Under the pieces are notes generated by a model that saw only the letters and a program-made list of their open reading frames with translations, had not been told where the DNA came from and did no database searches. DNA of 60,464 nucleotides, from assembly GCF_004341035.1 (NCBI RefSeq), contig NZ_SLXK01000025.1, forward strand, positions 1-60,464, given 5' to 3'. Source of the DNA: Scopulibacillus darangshiensis. Lineage in GTDB: Bacteria; Bacillota; Bacilli; Bacillales; Sporolactobacillaceae. Both the position numbers and the translations under genes were made by a program. Positions 44,948 through 53,071 of the stretch are shown piece by piece. The stretch's first letter is position 1; each line of letters opens with the position of its first letter.

Positions 44948-45667
44948 ATGAATGAAATGCAAGAATATCAAATAGTGGTACAAAAGGTGGTTCAAGAAAT
45001 TCGGAACAATTTAGAAAATAAAATAACAATGGATGAGTTAGCTGGTTTAGCTCACTATAGTCCTTACCATTTTAATAGGATTTTTAAAGGGGTTATGGGA
45101 ATTCCTCCTAAAAGGTTTTTAGGTGCACTCAGAATAGAGAAAAGTAAAGATTTATTAGAGAAGACATCTAAAAGTATTACAGATATTTGTTTAGATGTAG
45201 GATATAGCAGCTTGACAACCTTCTCAAACCTATTCACAAAAGAAGTAGGTCTATCTCCATTAAAGTACAAAAAAGGAAATCGTCTAATAAAAAAAGACCA
45301 CACCATAGAGGCAGATAAAATTATAGGTCGTTTAACCGGATCGATAATAATACCTAATAATTTTAATGGAAAGATTTTTATGGGTGTTTTCCCAACAAGT
45401 ATCCCCCAAGGGAAACCTAGGCATTGCATAATTTTGAAAAATGGGCCGTTTTTTAACATCAATTTAGATGCCAAAGGAAAATTTTATTTGCTGGCGGTGG
45501 CAATTCCCGATAATAACTCTGAATGCTCGGATTTAAGGGGGAAGCAAAAGAAATATGTAGCTTCATACGGACCATTTACTACAAGTGATGGACCAGTTAA
45601 CGAGTACATTGACTTGACTTTTCATTTGCAGAACCCAACCGATCCCCCAATATTAACTGGATTGTAG
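44948..45667 (+). CDS. AraC-family regulator
   Basis: A 239-residue protein. The N-terminal 100 residues are a double helix-turn-helix of AraC type (ITMDELAGLAHYSPYHFNRI ... ITDICLDVGYSSLTTFSNLF). The C-terminal 120 residues may bind an effector. It follows the thioesterase by 44 nt with AAAGGGTG before ATG 44948 and a strong terminator after it. It is probably the regulator of the polyketide cassette, although no operator can be assigned by eye. Confidence 0.85.
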   Translation: MNEMQEYQIVVQKVVQEIRNNLENKITMDELAGLAHYSPYHFNRIFKGVMGIPPKRFLGALRIEKSKDLLEKTSKSITDICLDVGYSSLTTFSNLFTKEVGLSPLKYKKGNRLIKKDHTIEADKIIGRLTGSIIIPNNFNGKIFMGVFPTSIPQGKPRHCIILKNGPFFNINLDAKGKFYLLAVAIPDNNSECSDLRGKQKKYVASYGPFTTSDGPVNEYIDLTFHLQNPTDPPILTGL

Positions 45668-45755
45668 TAAAGATGTTAATTTAAATTTTTTATTTATTTA
45701 AAAATAAGTGTGGAATTTACAAATAAAATTTAATCTTAGTTGAAATAATATTAGG

Positions 45756-45800
45756 ATAACAAACCCGATTCCCTATAATTAGGAAAGTCGGGTTTGTTAT
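45756..45800 (+). terminator. Terminator at the end of the polyketide region
   Basis: ATAACAAACCCGA (45756-45768) pairs with TCGGGTTTGTTAT (45788-45800), followed by ATTTGTT. Confidence 0.85.
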
Positions 45801-45904
45801 ATTTGTTCGTTTTAAGTACACCCTTGTTACACATTTAAAAATAGCGTAAGATCAATATATATAAAAGTTCAAATAGGGTTGTTCAATATAGGGGGTACCC
45901 GTTT

Positions 45905-46522
45905 ATGCTTATCGGATATGCAAGAGTAAGTTCTTTTCAACAAAATTTAGAAAGGCAGATAAGGAGTTTAAAAGATTTTGGTTGCAACAAAGTTTTCGCT
46001 GATAAAATATCTGGGAAAAATTTTGACCGACCTGAATATCAAAAAATGAAATCAAAGTTACGATTTGGAGATACGCTTGTTATTCCGTCTTTAAGTCGCT
46101 TAGGCAGATCGAAACAAGGGATTTTAGATGAATGGAAAGAATTAATGAAAGAAGATATTGATATTGTTGTATTGGATATGCCGATTCTTGACACAAGGAA
46201 ATATAAAGACCTTGAAGGGATTGGCCAACTTATTACTGATATTGTATTACAACTATTGTCTTGGATGGTTGAAGAAGAAAGAACAAATATAAGAGAAAAC
46301 CAACGGCAAGGTATTGAGATTGCCAAAATTGAAGGTAAATACAATGGGAGGAAGGTGAAATATCATGCCAACGCCACTGGTAAAGACAAAATCATTTATG
46401 ACAAGATCATAGAAATGCTGAATCTTGGGAAAAGCGTGATCGATATTCATGATGCAACTGGCGTAGCGAGAAATACGATTTATCGAATTAAACGGGATAA
46501 AGAAAATAATGAGAGAATTTAA
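45905..46522 (+). CDS. Serine recombinase (resolvase/invertase)
   Basis: A 205-residue small serine recombinase. YARVSS gives the nucleophile Ser9, with SLSRLGRS and the long helix EEERTNIRENQRQGIEIA, and a C-terminal helix-turn-helix (SVIDIHDATGVARNTIYRI). Resolvases of this size resolve plasmid dimers. The spaced GTTCAAATAGGG and GTTCAATATAGG (45866-45895) just upstream could be part of its res site. It begins the accessory segment after the polyketide cassette. Confidence 0.88.
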   Translation: MLIGYARVSSFQQNLERQIRSLKDFGCNKVFADKISGKNFDRPEYQKMKSKLRFGDTLVIPSLSRLGRSKQGILDEWKELMKEDIDIVVLDMPILDTRKYKDLEGIGQLITDIVLQLLSWMVEEERTNIRENQRQGIEIAKIEGKYNGRKVKYHANATGKDKIIYDKIIEMLNLGKSVIDIHDATGVARNTIYRIKRDKENNERI

Positions 46523-46715
46523 TCCAAACAAACACAGCCAATATATCTATAATATGGAGGATGAATGTAATGGATAATAAATTAACCATCATTATTGTCA
46601 CTCATCAGTTAAATCCTTTCATTCTTCAAACTTTTCCCTTTACCTGAATGTGCCAACTGCAAAGCTATAGCTTAATAGAGTAATTGTTTGCTAAGCTTGT
46701 TACAGGTGAAGTCTT

Positions 46716-47594
46716 ATGTTTATTTATCCACAGTTATTAGAAACAAGCCCAGAGCCGTTTGATCACTCTGACGTCATCTGGGAGCCTAAAATGGACGGGT
46801 TTAGGGGCATCCTAACCAGATTTGATGGGAAAACCACGTTGTACACCCGGAAAGGAAATGTTGTTACAGACCGTTTTCCGGAATTTTGGGAAATTCCGGC
46901 TTCAGGAGACTTCATTCTTGATGGTGAAGTCATCTGTTATGACCCCCAAAATAAGCAGATTGACTTTGAACTTGCTATGCAGCGCTTTTCAACCAAAAGC
47001 CATTCAAAGGTTCTATATAAAAGCAAAACCCTTCCTTGTGTTTTTGTTGCTTGGGATATTCTTTTTTATAAAGGAAAAGACTTGCGACAAACACCCTTGA
47101 TCAAACGAAAAGTAATACTAGAAAATGTATTAGAGGAAAACGAACATTTTCTGAAGATCAGGTATATAGAAGGACAGGGAAAAGCGTATTTCAATAGCAT
47201 TAAAAAGATAAATCTTGAAGGGGCTATTGCGAAATTCAAGCAATCCTTTTATGTATCCACGAATCCACCAACGGCTAAAAGATCAAACCATTGGCTTAAG
47301 GTAATCAATTGGAAATATACCAATGTCTATTTAACAGGTTACCGTAAAAATCCTGAGTTCGGATGGCTTGCAGCCATAGAGGAAAATGGCCAGATTAAAC
47401 CTGTTTGCATTATAGAATATGGTGCAACACCAAAGGAACGTCAAGCGTTTTACGGGGTTGCAAAGTCTCTTATTACAAAAGAGGATAATGAAATGGTTTA
47501 CCTCAAGCCGGCAATTCGAGCAAAGATTAAATTCCGGAATTGGACCCGAAAGGGTTATTTAAGGACACCTGTGTTTGAGGAATTCATTTTATAA
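46716..47594 (+). CDS. ATP-dependent DNA ligase
   Basis: A 292-residue ATP-dependent ligase with the adenylation domain and OB fold only. Motif I EPKMDGFRG has Lys25 as the AMP acceptor. FILDGEVICYD (motif III), EGAIAKFK (IV) and WLKVINWKY (V) follow. Similar short ligases occur in phages and on Bacillus plasmids. It could seal nicks during transfer or repair. A hairpin with T run follows at 47599-47622. Confidence 0.88.
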   Translation: MFIYPQLLETSPEPFDHSDVIWEPKMDGFRGILTRFDGKTTLYTRKGNVVTDRFPEFWEIPASGDFILDGEVICYDPQNKQIDFELAMQRFSTKSHSKVLYKSKTLPCVFVAWDILFYKGKDLRQTPLIKRKVILENVLEENEHFLKIRYIEGQGKAYFNSIKKINLEGAIAKFKQSFYVSTNPPTAKRSNHWLKVINWKYTNVYLTGYRKNPEFGWLAAIEENGQIKPVCIIEYGATPKERQAFYGVAKSLITKEDNEMVYLKPAIRAKIKFRNWTRKGYLRTPVFEEFIL

Positions 47595-47598
47595 ATGG

Positions 47599-47622
47599 CG
47601 GACTTTAGTCCGTCTTTTTTTT
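47599..47622 (+). terminator. Terminator after the ligase gene
   Basis: CGGACT/AGTCCG hairpin with a T run. The same hairpin and the following TTCAGGC recur at 51950-51971, so this is a duplicated segment. Confidence 0.8.
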
Positions 47623-47688
47623 CTTCAGGCTAATCGAATACTCTATTGCCATTTCTGCTCCGTTACTACACAGGCCCAATACCATTTT

Positions 47689-48111
47689 TTAAACATGAAA
47701 ATCCATATGTGGTTTCTCCTGTTTATAATAGTCTAATCTATCCTGCAAAACACCAGTATGAAATTCGAATTTATGACCATCGGGATCAGTAAAATAAATG
47801 GATTTCTTATCTCTTTTATCTCTAGGACGGCCAGTTAAAATATTTACACCCATTTTTTCTAATTTGTTGTATATACTATCAAAGTCAGTCTCTTCAATTG
47901 AAAAAGCAACATGAGTGTATGATTGACTTATTTCATTACGAGGAATGTCTTTCTCTAAATTAAGTGCCAGCCACATGCCATTCAAATCAAAATAAGCAGT
48001 ACTTCTTCCTTTAACCAGTAATTTAGCACCAAATACATCTTGGTAAAACTTTATGGACGTTTCTAAATCAGAAACTGAAAATAAAAAGTGGCTTAGTCCC
48101 TTCACAAACAA
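47689..48111 (-). CDS. fosB: FosB-type fosfomycin thiol transferase
   Basis: A 140-residue VOC-fold enzyme. [31 protein letters not shown] and [12 protein letters not shown] supply the His, His and Glu metal ligands of FosB, and the C-terminus [14 protein letters not shown] is typical of Bacillus FosB. It adds bacillithiol or cysteine to fosfomycin. The start is TTG 48111 with AGGTGAT upstream, and a cassette-border-like repeat lies directly on its 5' side (48144-48253). Confidence 0.92.
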   Translation of the reverse strand: MFVKGLSHFLFSVSDLETSIKFYQDVFGAKLLVKGRSTAYFDLNGMWLALNLEKDIPRNEISQSYTHVAFSIEETDFDSIYNKLEKMGVNILTGRPRDKRDKKSIYFTDPDGHKFEFHTGVLQDRLDYYKQEKPHMDFHV

Positions 48112-48143
48112 CTACATCACCTCAAAATAGTTATTTTACATAA

Positions 48144-48253
48144 TGGCCCCGATCGCTGAATTTAAATAAACCAGCACACTAGATAATTGTATCAATATTT
48201 ATAATAAATTATCAGAATTAATATAAATAATCAAACTTTATTTCCAAGCCACA
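48144..48253. repeat. Cassette border repeat, right copy 3
   Basis: It shares TAATTGTATCAA, ATAAATTATC and AAATAATCAAACTTTATTTC (then AAGCCACA) with the copy at 59751-59881. It lies 5' of fosB as the other right copies lie 5' of their cargo genes. I see no matching left copy beyond fosB. Confidence 0.6.
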
Positions 48254-48393
48254 ACACACGCGAATCTATTAATGGAAAACTATTTAAGACCTTTTCATGT
48301 TATAATTTGAGCAATAGTTCGGATCAAGGGTGGTCGGCGCACTCCTGTTGATGTCTTGTCTTACGACATGCCACAACGAAAGGGGGTGAGCCT

Positions 48394-48480
48394 ATCACCG
48401 TCTATGAAAGTCTTATTGTGATGATCCAGTTCGCAGCACTTGTGGTTGCGATCTTGTCATTTCCAAGAGACAAAAAATAG
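48394..48480 (+). CDS. TxpA/BsrG-like hydrophobic toxin peptide
   Basis: A 28-residue frame ITVYESLIVMIQFAALVVAI then LSFPRDKK: one membrane helix and a basic tail, very like the holin-like toxins BsrG, BsrH and TxpA (which begin MTVYESLM or similar). The frame has no ATG at the expected place. AAGGGGGTGA is followed by ATC (48394), so ATC may be the start codon. An internal GTG-ATG is the alternative. The stop lies inside the terminator stem. TATAAT at 48301 may be its promoter. Confidence 0.65.
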   Translation: MTVYESLIVMIQFAALVVAILSFPRDKK

Positions 48481-48607
48481 ACCGCCCTTGTTATCGCAGG
48501 CAGCGGTCTATTTTTAACCGTATTGCCGACCCCCTTGAAGGGGAACCGACTATTACTGACCGTATGAGGTAGGACTCATGCGGTCTTTATTAATGTACTT
48601 AGCTTGT
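48475..48607 (-). ncRNA. Candidate antisense antitoxin RNA
   Basis: On the minus strand TATAAT at 48614-48619 would start an RNA near 48607 that runs into the toxin's 3' end. Hairpins ACCGCATGAG/CTCATACGGT and CCCCTT/AAGGGG lie within it. The shared stem AAATAGACCGC/GCGGTCTATTT (48475-48513) can stop both transcripts. This is the RatA/SR4 arrangement of type I toxin systems. The -35 box is weak. Confidence 0.55.
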
Positions 48608-48756
48608 ACCTATATTATACCACTTTTAAATACTTTTAAAAACGTTATCATTTTTTGTTCGGGAATAAAATCCGATTATCAGCTGCCGGAGGTATTGAAT
48701 GTTCGTCTTTTTACCTCTTCCGGAAGTTGGCCAATATTTATTTGTTCGGTTTTAGG

Positions 48757-49182
48757 TCAATATCCCCAACTGCTATTTGCTAAAAAACTTAAATTATAAT
48801 AAACACGGCTGTTTGAGCCACTATTTATCAATTTCCAACGTAATGTCTCACTCTTGGGACAATCAAAAGTTGATGAACGTGACGTCCCATTTCTTTTTGG
48901 ATGCATCGTCCTATAATAATGCCAATGACCATTCACCTTATGTTCTAAAATAAGGGTATATCGTCCACCTGCGCTACTATGGCTTGTAGTAGTGATTTGC
49001 ATTTGACCCGTATGACCAAGCGATGTAAAGGTTTTGGTGTAGACATAGTTCGAAAAAGACCCACTCTTATGTACTGTAGTCCAATTTGCAGAAGCTTTTT
49101 GAGGGGTACTAAGGCCCACAAACAATGTGAATATCAAAGCAAAACTCAATATCGCACTTATTAATATTTTCTTTTTGATCAT
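48757..49182 (-). CDS. Secreted protein of unknown function
   Basis: A 141-residue protein with a clear Sec signal peptide (hydrophobic run then STPQKASA, cleavage before NW). The mature 108 residues are rich in Ser/Thr/Tyr and look like a beta-sandwich (FSNYVYTKTFTSLGHTG...). Only one Cys is present in the mature part. Family unknown. A secreted bacteriocin or surface protein is possible. GAAGGAGGGA precedes the ATG at 49182. Confidence 0.65.
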   Translation of the reverse strand: MIKKKILISAILSFALIFTLFVGLSTPQKASANWTTVHKSGSFSNYVYTKTFTSLGHTGQMQITTTSHSSAGGRYTLILEHKVNGHWHYYRTMHPKRNGTSRSSTFDCPKSETLRWKLINSGSNSRVYYNLSFLANSSWGY

Positions 49183-49340
49183 CCTTGTTTCCCTCCTTCT
49201 TTTAAAATAATAAACTATAACTTTTCAATAATATCACTTTTTTATAGACTTTTGTAGTGGTTATATCATCGTGGATGTGGAGGAACTTTTAACCCTCCAC
49301 AAACAATAAGTCACCAATTTTAGGTGGCTTCACTATTTTT

Positions 49341-49628
49341 TCAGTTAGTGACTGGCTCAAATTTTTTATTTATAGCATCCATTACAATTTCAGCACCTTC
49401 ACGACTAAGTACCAGGTTCCCATTATTTAAAATGAGATTATTAGTATCCGTCTCACCAGTTATTTGGCATGTCATATCGGGGATATATTTTTTTAAAACG
49501 ATCCGATCATCTTCTAAAAAAATCTCAAGTGGATCTTTTTCCTGAATGCCCATAGTTGTCCTCAATTCCTTTGGTATAACGATACGACCTAGTTCGTCAA
49601 CTTTTCTAACAATTCCAGTCGATTTCAT
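49341..49628 (-). CDS. AbrB-family transition-state regulator
   Basis: A 95-residue AbrB/Abh-like protein: N-terminal swapped-hairpin DNA-binding domain (STGIVRKVDELGRIVIPKEL) and the C-terminal dimer domain typical of AbrB (MTCQITGETDTNNLILNNGN). I use the ATG at 49628, ten bases after GGAGGG, because the ATG three codons upstream is too close to that site. Plasmid AbrB copies can alter host growth-phase control. A hairpin with GGTGGCT lies just 3'. Confidence 0.9.
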   Translation of the reverse strand: MKSTGIVRKVDELGRIVIPKELRTTMGIQEKDPLEIFLEDDRIVLKKYIPDMTCQITGETDTNNLILNNGNLVLSREGAEIVMDAINKKFEPVTN

Positions 49629-49929
49629 TTGCTTCATTCCCTCCGTAAAATGGTGTTGTTCATTATTTTTAGATTAGCATTTTATCACAAAATTACAATC
49701 ATTTAGTTTAGAGTTGGAAGTTATTCAGGCGAAATAACCCAACATAAATAATGTCGAGATTTTTGTCATAGTTATAGGTTATAAATATAATGCTACAATT
49801 TAAGTACACATTAGCAAGAGCAATTGTAGCAAGTGCCCACCCCATTTTATGCGTTTTTTCACCATAAAAGCCCACCTTTTTAATCATCATTCCTGATTTC
49901 TTTTATTCCTTATGACATCTTCGGAAGAA
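49629..49929. other. Gap with a possible small membrane peptide
   Basis: A 60-codon minus-strand frame (49708-49890) with hydrophobic stretches exists but has a weak ribosome binding site, so I do not call it as a gene. Otherwise AT-rich with no other feature. Confidence 0.25.
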
Positions 49930-49967
49930 AAAAGGCAGGAGGAATGATTTCATTCCTCCTGCCTTTT
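49930..49967. terminator. Strong bidirectional terminator
   Basis: Eighteen-base perfect arms (49930-49947, 49950-49967; AAAAGGCAGGAGGAATGA and its complement) with a T-rich tail on both strands, overlapping the end of the RHH-like gene. Confidence 0.9.
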
Positions 49968-50598
49968 ATTTTATAACTCTTTCATCGATCCATGATTTAA
50001 CCTTTTCGGTCACTGTGAAAGTTGATTCCTTCACTTCATCTAACAAGATACTGATAAACGTTCCAAAAGATATATCTTTATTATAAGGGTTATTTTTAGT
50101 GATATATTTATAAATCTCTTTGAGCTGCTTCATCCTAACAGCGTCTAATTCACTTTTGACATGATTGGAAATATATGAATTTATAATATCTGTGTTTTTC
50201 ACCGATAAAGCTAACAAAGCCCCTGTTGCGGACGATGGTGGGATATCAAGAGAATAAGCTAGCCTTGCTAACTGGTCATGATCTTTTTGAGAAAACCTCA
50301 TTGTTATTCGTCTTTTTTGTATTCCTTTTTCAAATGAAAACGTCTCACCCTCCAAATGCCCTGCATACAAAACATTGTTGTTTGCCCAATAATCACGTTT
50401 GATAAATGAAGATAAATATTCAAGAACGGCTGTTGAATATAACCCTCTTTTGGAAATAATAACCCCGACATCTTTAATCGGCACACTGGTAATATATGAA
50501 AGCCGACTGACAGTTTCATAAAGTTGGATGGGAATTGTTGGTTTAACATCTCTTTTTTTATCGGCCCTTATCTTCCTCTTCTCTATTGTTTGAGTCAT
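49966..50598 (-). CDS. Tandem ribbon-helix-helix-like protein
   Basis: A 210-residue protein with at least two RHH-like units: KPTIPIQLYETVSRLSYITS... and RRITMRFSQKDHDQLARLAY..., each followed by a hydrophobic helix. It resembles the longer protein at 12714-13376 in plan. I chose the ATG at 50598 behind GTGAGGG. It could regulate the nearby promoters that carry palindromic operators, but no binding site can be assigned. Confidence 0.5.
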   Translation of the reverse strand: MTQTIEKRKIRADKKRDVKPTIPIQLYETVSRLSYITSVPIKDVGVIISKRGLYSTAVLEYLSSFIKRDYWANNNVLYAGHLEGETFSFEKGIQKRRITMRFSQKDHDQLARLAYSLDIPPSSATGALLALSVKNTDIINSYISNHVKSELDAVRMKQLKEIYKYITKNNPYNKDISFGTFISILLDEVKESTFTVTEKVKSWIDERVIK

Positions 50599-50686
50599 CC
50601 AATCCCTCACTTTCCGTTAGGCCAATGTCCCAACGTCCTAGACTTAATCATATATATATGAGGGGAGAGGGAGGGGTTATGTATCT

Positions 50687-50809
50687 TTAGGACATTTTTT
50701 TGGTTATTTTTCTCTTTTTATTTTTCAATGGAAAGCCGTACTTTTCGCTATGTTCAAATCCCTTTTTCATTATCTTATTTACTTCTTTTTGACTCATTTT
50801 TACAGCCAT
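50687..50809 (-). CDS. Small basic protein
   Basis: A 40-residue, Lys-rich peptide (MAVKMSQKEVNKIMKKGFEH ...) starting at ATG 50809 with the strong AAAGGAGATGATC upstream. No family is recognised. It may be a small DNA-binding protein. Confidence 0.5.
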   Translation of the reverse strand: MAVKMSQKEVNKIMKKGFEHSEKYGFPLKNKKRKITKKMS

Positions 50810-50936
50810 ATGATCATCTCCTTTTAAAAGCATTATCGACAAGCACCTAAACACTTATACACTCCCAAACCTTATTTTGGGGTGCCACCAGCATTTTGAC
50901 GTTTGACTCACGCTAAGACAATATCTCCATAAAAAA

Positions 50937-50968
50937 CCCGGAATTCTTTACGCTAAGAATATTCCGGG
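50937..50968. terminator. Hairpin with A run
   Basis: CCCGGAAT/ATTCCGGG stem with inner CTT/AAG pairs. The A run on its left side suits a terminator for minus-strand transcription. Confidence 0.55.
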
Positions 50969-51075
50969 ATACATTATTAGATTTTGAATTATAGTGTTCC
51001 ATTTTCACCCATTTAGGGTATGCCGATATATGCTATAAAAGAAAGGAGCAAAACATTTTAATTTTTTTCAAATAA

Positions 51076-51125
51076 TGTTAACATTGTCAACAATCCGTGC
51101 TATAATAATGTTGACAATGTTAACA
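51076..51125 (+). promoter_or_regulatory. Promoter with two mirrored 17-bp operators
   Basis: TTAACA-N17-TATAAT (51078-51106) is framed by TGTTAACATTGTCAACA (51076-51092) and its exact reverse complement (51109-51125). The left one covers the -35 box and the right one covers the start site. Related sites lie at 52420, 53510 and 55518. Confidence 0.75.
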
Positions 51126-51138
51126 GGAGGTTTTTCCT

Positions 51139-51627
51139 ATGAAAAAGGCGACCAAAATAATTAATGACCGTTTCCCCTTCGTTGAAGAAAAACTGGCCAC
51201 CAATGAAAATTTATTTTTGGCTACAGAAGCCCTTGATTCTTTAAATGATATTGAAAAGGTTTTTTTAAGGCTCGCTTGGTTCTTTGAAAATCCCAATACG
51301 GAATCATTTGATTTAAACACCTTGTATAAATCGTTAAACGATGACTGGTTAGAATTAGCATTGGAATGTGTTGTTTTATTTTTTAAAGAAGATACGGTTT
51401 TAATACAAAAGCCTAATTTTTCTGTTCTCCGGGAAGATGACGATTATTTAAATCAAAACCAGTTCGCTAATTACCTTTCGGATCAAGGATTGCCTTATAA
51501 TCGATCTAAGCTAAATGTTTATTTAAACAGAGGGTTGATTCCTGAACCTGATTTGAAAGTCGCTAATAAGTCTTACTGGCGCCTGTCTGCCGTGAAAGCT
51601 TTTTGCGATAAAGAACAGTTAAAGTAA
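51139..51627 (+). CDS. Putative regulator with excisionase-like C-terminal domain
   Basis: A 162-residue protein. The N-terminal 100 residues are helical and acidic. The last 55 (NQFANYLSDQGLPYNRSKLN, then RGLIPEPDLKV ... YWRLSAVKAFC) have the winged-helix pattern of excisionase/MerR-like proteins and resemble the whole of the 72-residue protein at 55641-55859. Its promoter has two perfect operators, so it is a good candidate for the repressor of this operator family. AGGAGG precedes the ATG. Confidence 0.6.
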   Translation: MKKATKIINDRFPFVEEKLATNENLFLATEALDSLNDIEKVFLRLAWFFENPNTESFDLNTLYKSLNDDWLELALECVVLFFKEDTVLIQKPNFSVLREDDDYLNQNQFANYLSDQGLPYNRSKLNVYLNRGLIPEPDLKVANKSYWRLSAVKAFCDKEQLK

Positions 51628-51671
51628 GTGATTGATGAAAATAAATAGCGAACACGGAAAGGAGGTATAAA

Positions 51672-51871
51672 ATGCCATTATTATTTAAATAGTTTTCAGC
51701 TTTCAAGATATTTTTCTTTATCCTCCGTAATAAAAAATGTCCTAAGTGCGGAAGTCCCTTGTTGGTAATGGGGAAGGGCATTTCGAACTAACTGAAAAAG
51801 GGTTTAAAAGAGAATGTAAATGTGGGGCAAGCGTTCAAACAGGTTTTGCAAAATCAAATCAATTTAGTTGA
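51672..51871 (+). pseudogene. Broken zinc-ribbon gene
   Basis: Starting at ATG 51672 (after GGAGGTATAA) the frame stops at a TAG after six codons. It then reads NKKCPKCGSPLLVMGKG, and after a frame change reads HFELTEKGFKRECKCGASV to a stop. Joined, it is a Cys4 zinc-ribbon protein. One stop and one frameshift suggest decay or, less likely, sequencing error. Confidence 0.6.
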
Positions 51872-51949
51872 GAAATTTATAATCGATGCTATTGTTTACA
51901 AAGGAAAGACTCATAAATCGGGCTAATCAATCTTACTTAAATATTTTTC

Positions 51950-51971
51950 GACGGACTTTAGTCCGTTTTTT
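51950..51971 (+). terminator. Terminator, copy of the one at 47599
   Basis: ACGGACT/AGTCCGT hairpin with seven T's, then TATGCCTTCAGGC. Confidence 0.8.
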
Positions 51972-52018
51972 TATGCCTTCAGGCCAAAGAATAACCACTG
52001 CTTGGGTGACAGCACTAA

Positions 52019-52347
52019 CGGATCGTAGAATAGCAAACTACGCTATCCAACGATCCGATAAGTGTCGCTTCGCCTTAAAATGGTCGATCATAACGGTCTG
52101 TACGGCTGAGCCTACACACCGTAAATTCCTGTCCATTTCTTAACAGACGAACGAGTCAAAGATCGTCTCCGACGGCTTGAAACCTAGTTTTCAAGACTTC
52201 CTACGCTCGGCGCTAGCCGTCAAAGGATGAAAGGGGGAAACCACCCTTATCACTCCTTTGGTCATTCCTAGCTTTTGGGTTGAGAGCAACCCGTCAACTC
52301 CTTAAATTCCTTCCACTTCGTTCCAGTCAGACATTTACCGTTGACGG
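52019..52347. promoter_or_regulatory. Hairpin-rich leader upstream of the radC-like gene (candidate ssDNA promoter)
   Basis: There is no gene here but a series of stems: CGGATCGT/ACGATCCG (52019-52057) with inner ATAGC/GCTAT, ACGGT/ACCGT (52093-52122), GACGGCT/AGCCGTC (52171-52221) with inner CTTGAAA/TTCAAG, CAAAGGA/TCCTTTG, GGGTTG/CAACCC (near 52276-52292) and CCGTCAA/TTGACGG (52291-52347). It is denser in stems than ordinary intergenic DNA and sits ahead of early-type genes, as the ardC leader does. Confidence 0.5.
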
Positions 52348-52419
52348 ATACGAAACAGGCATTCCTACCGTTTTTATGATGAAATAACATAAATTTTGTT
52401 TAAGATATTCGCAATTAAA

Positions 52420-52450
52420 TGTTGACTTTATCAACATTTAGGCGTATAAT
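52420..52450 (+). promoter_or_regulatory. Operator-bearing promoter of the radC-like operon
   Basis: TTGACT-N17-TATAAT (52422-52450) with the palindrome TGTTGACTTTATCAACA (52420-52436) covering the -35 box. The first 30 bases match the promoter at 53510 almost exactly. Confidence 0.8.
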
Positions 52451-52554
52451 TATAACTATAGAAAGGGGGCGAGAAACAGACCCGACACCACAGCTAAAAT
52501 TCAAAAAGGTCGGTTCTTAAATATCCCAATTTCAATTCAAAGGAGCAAAAGACA

Positions 52555-52998
52555 ATGGAAACAACTTATGAAATCCAGCGCATTAAACAAGTGGTTCAGG
52601 AGGTCGAGGAAGGTGTCAGATACGTTATTCGCTCGCCAATAGACGCAGTGGAGATAGCAACAAAATTTATTGGCGACGATGATAGAGAGATTTTCTTCGT
52701 TATGTGTCTGAATACGAAAAATCACGTTTTGGCCGTTCATCGTTGCCACATCGGGGCGTTGAACGCTAGTATCGCTCATCCGAGGGAAATCTTTAAAGCA
52801 GCTATTCTTAATAACGCTGCAAGCATTATTGTTTCACATCAGCACCCGAGTGGAGATACCTTTCCTTCCAGTGAAGACATTGACGTTACTAAAAGGTTAG
52901 TGAAAGCCGGAAGAATCATAGGGATTGACGTATTGGATCACATTATTGTAAACCATAAAGCCGATTATACTAGCCTAAAAGATAAAGGGTTCGTATAA
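52555..52998 (+). CDS. radC: RadC-family (JAB/MPN) protein
   Basis: A 147-residue single-domain RadC-like protein with the metalloprotease-type motif HQHPSGDTFPSSED, and NKAD-type C-terminus (DHIIVNHKADYTSLKDKG). It lacks the helix-hairpin-helix part of chromosomal RadC. Such short forms are common in the leading regions of plasmids and in islands. Their activity is not settled. AAAGGAG precedes ATG 52555, and the stop lies in a terminator stem. Confidence 0.9.
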   Translation: METTYEIQRIKQVVQEVEEGVRYVIRSPIDAVEIATKFIGDDDREIFFVMCLNTKNHVLAVHRCHIGALNASIAHPREIFKAAILNNAASIIVSHQHPSGDTFPSSEDIDVTKRLVKAGRIIGIDVLDHIIVNHKADYTSLKDKGFV

Positions 52999-53024
52999 AA
53001 AGGGGGACTCCCCCCCTTTTTATA
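52994..53024 (+). terminator. Terminator after the radC-like gene
   Basis: TATAAAAAGGGGG pairs with CCCCCTTTTTATA with two extra C's in the loop side. Confidence 0.85.
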
Positions 53025-53071
53025 CCCTTTGCGATTGAACTAGAGTTAGATATTTAATAAGGAGGGATAAT

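Noticed and set aside
45905-46522. Serine recombinase as the transposase of the polyketide unit
   Set aside because: It is a short resolvase-type protein without the long C-terminal region of large serine transposases, and no terminal repeats bracket the unit.
46570-46647. A 25-residue peptide after the recombinase gene
   Set aside because: It has a plausible GGAGG site but is too short and without any recognisable feature.
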